Shown here in pieces: positions 62,725-64,000 of a DNA stretch of 64,000 nucleotides. Each line of letters begins with the position of its first letter. The first letter of the stretch is position 1. The notes under the pieces were generated by a model that did not search any database, was not told the DNA's origin, and saw nothing but the letters and a program-made list of their open reading frames with translations. A program made the position numbers and the translations under genes. This DNA is from Syntrophus aciditrophicus SB (lineage in GTDB: Bacteria; Desulfobacterota; Syntrophia; Syntrophales; Syntrophaceae), in assembly GCF_000013405.1 (NCBI RefSeq), contig NC_007759.1, positions 1,365,001 through 1,429,000 on the forward strand, read 5' to 3'.

Positions 62725-64000
62725 AGAAATCTCCATTTCTGGTTGTGAACCAGATAGATAACAATGAAGTGCGAATTTACAGTAAATTGCATGGCAATTT
62801 ATCGTGTTTTAGCCCTGATATTAATGAAGTCTTGAAGTTCTTTGAATCTCCAGTTGCTGCAGATGAGGCTGTACATAAAATATCGAAGATTTATAAGTGC
62901 GATTCATTCGGTTTGATTAAAGAATTATACGACAAACGATTTTTAGTCGAAGAAAACAAAAATGGAAAAGATATATTTCAGGAGTATGTTGAAAAAGTAA
63001 GATCTAAGAATAAAATTCCGAATATTACAAAGGTTACATTTTTGACTTCTGCCAAATGTAATTTGGCATGCAAAGGCTGCTATCATCATTTTTATGATTT
63101 TAAAAGCAATGATATGAACAACGATTTTGCGAGTCAGTTTGTGGAGGGGCTGTTTACTTATTTGAAAAAGAGAGAAATTACCACGTTGCTGATATCATTT
63201 CTTGGTTATGAACCTTTATTGAATTTTAAAGCGCTCCGCGGGATTTATGAGAATGCAGACCGAATGAGTAAAAAATACAATATAGATACTTCATTTAAAT
63301 TGTTTACAAATGCCTTTAAATTAAACAGGAAGATATTCAATTGGATCAGGCACAATAAATCCAAGTTGGGAATAATGGTCAGTTTAGATGGAATAGAGGA
63401 AGACAATGATAAACGAAGAGTAGACTTAACTGGTCAAGGAACATATGACAGAGTTGTTGAAAATTTAAAGAGGATTCTTGCGGCTGATATAAAATGCAGG
63501 GTGATTACCGTATTAAGTAAATTAAACATCTCTAATATTGAGAAGTTTGTAGATGAAATGGCTGCAATAGGAGTTAAGGGTATTACGGCAAATATATTCT
63601 GTGGTCATTCCGAAGAAGAGCGACAGCTTGAATTGACGGAAACAGAAAAGTTTGAAGCACTGAAAAGAATGGAGCAGGCAACTGAAAAATATGACATGGA
63701 ATTTGATGGTGAATGGAAATTTGCAGTCGTGCAAATGATTACAGGGGCTTATTTTTCTTGCCCTGCGGGAATAAAACAATTGGTTTTGTCCGCAGATGGC
63801 ACCATATATCCTTGTCAACGATTTGCCGGGACAAACATGAATTTCGGGAGTTATCATGAAGATTTTTGGCAAACAATACTTGATGGCCAATGTGAAGGTT
63901 ATAATCGTTGGACTGCAGCGCTTTATGATCGAGTGGCGGATAGAATAAAGGGGGACGAAGCAGACCTTGCGGGCTGGAGTTGTCCTTTTGTTCCTTTTAT
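62688..64000 (+). CDS. Radical SAM/SPASM-type maturase, 3' end outside window
   Basis: The frame is open from ATG 62688 to the window end (437 codons). The first 100 residues look like a winged-helix, PqqD/RRE-like peptide-binding region (LVVNQIDNNEVRIYSKLHGN, then FFESPVAADEAVHKISKIYK). The radical SAM cluster motif CNLACKGC is near residue 124. ISFLGYEPLLNF replaces the usual GGEP. A SPASM-type region begins at YFSCPAGIKQ, LSADGTIYPCQRF and later GWSCPF. Such proteins modify ribosomal peptides or proteins. The start is uncertain (weak ribosome site). It is intact as far as seen, unlike the radical SAM gene at 39.5 kb. Confidence 0.82.
   Translation, partial: MYSDKLQTDTVLKKSPFLVVNQIDNNEVRIYSKLHGNLSCFSPDINEVLKFFESPVAADEAVHKISKIYKCDSFGLIKELYDKRFLVEENKNGKDIFQEYVEKVRSKNKIPNITKVTFLTSAKCNLACKGCYHHFYDFKSNDMNNDFASQFVEGLFTYLKKREITTLLISFLGYEPLLNFKALRGIYENADRMSKKYNIDTSFKLFTNAFKLNRKIFNWIRHNKSKLGIMVSLDGIEEDNDKRRVDLTGQGTYDRVVENLKRILAADIKCRVITVLSKLNISNIEKFVDEMAAIGVKGITANIFCGHSEEERQLELTETEKFEALKRMEQATEKYDMEFDGEWKFAVVQMITGAYFSCPAGIKQLVLSADGTIYPCQRFAGTNMNFGSYHEDFWQTILDGQCEGYNRWTAALYDRVADRIKGDEADLAGWSCPFVPF

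Overview
The window looks like part of the chromosome of an anaerobic, motile deltaproteobacterium (Desulfobacterota), most likely Syntrophus or a close relative. This is inferred from gene content: a Gram-negative flagellar operon with P- and L-ring genes, an aromatic-degradation operon resembling benzoyl-CoA reductase genes bamBCDEF and using selenocysteine, rubredoxins, and many insertion sequences. No rRNA or other taxonomic marker is present, so the genus is not proven.

Region 1 (1-20 kb) is a flagellar cluster. On the + strand it holds fliA (5' end cut off), a FliL-like gene, a degenerate sensor kinase, a FliK-like gene, an FlhB C-terminal homologue, flgF, flgG, flgA, flgH, flgI, flgJ, flgM, flgN, flgK, flgL, csrA and fliW. 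On the - strand it holds flaG, a fliT-like gene, fliS, fliD and fliC. Sigma-28 promoters can be read before flgM (perfect consensus), fliD, fliC and a two-gene unit at 27.2 kb. The FliW-CsrA pair and CsrA-like GGA motifs in the long fliC leader suggest translational control of flagellin.

Region 2 (20-27 kb) has two very large - strand genes: a duplicated glycosyltransferase/TPR protein and a TPR-glycosyltransferase-triple methyltransferase protein. They probably modify flagellin or surface glycans. A small conserved-looking gene, an HD-GYP response regulator and a lytic transglycosylase follow.

Region 3 (30-36 kb) is housekeeping: trmFO, topA, dprA, tRNA-Arg(UCU), tRNA-His(GUG) and a cysteine-rich YkgJ-like protein.

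Region 4 (36.5-46.9 kb) is decayed and rich in insertion sequences. Three consecutive + strand genes are each broken but can be reconstructed: an isochorismatase-like hydrolase (IS630 insertion at TA plus a 5' frameshift), an argininosuccinate-synthase-like gene (frameshift at a CA repeat), and a radical SAM/SPASM gene (frameshift at a G run plus a 3.1-kb element with a 6-bp target duplication). Together they look like a lost biosynthetic operon. Two rubredoxins and an ISL3 copy with an internal stop follow.

Region 5 (46.9-60 kb) has a 1210-residue sacsin-like ATPase with unusual motif order, a HesB-like protein, pdxJ, and a bamBCDEF-like operon preceded by two related palindromes and a promoter. 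The HdrA-like and MvhD-like genes each contain an in-frame UGA exactly where a conserved Cys is expected, followed by a SECIS-like hairpin. Both are therefore read as selenoproteins.

Region 6 (60-64 kb) has a HIT protein, an IS256 element, a small Cys-containing ORF and a radical SAM/SPASM protein that runs off the window. The last two form a possible peptide-modification locus.
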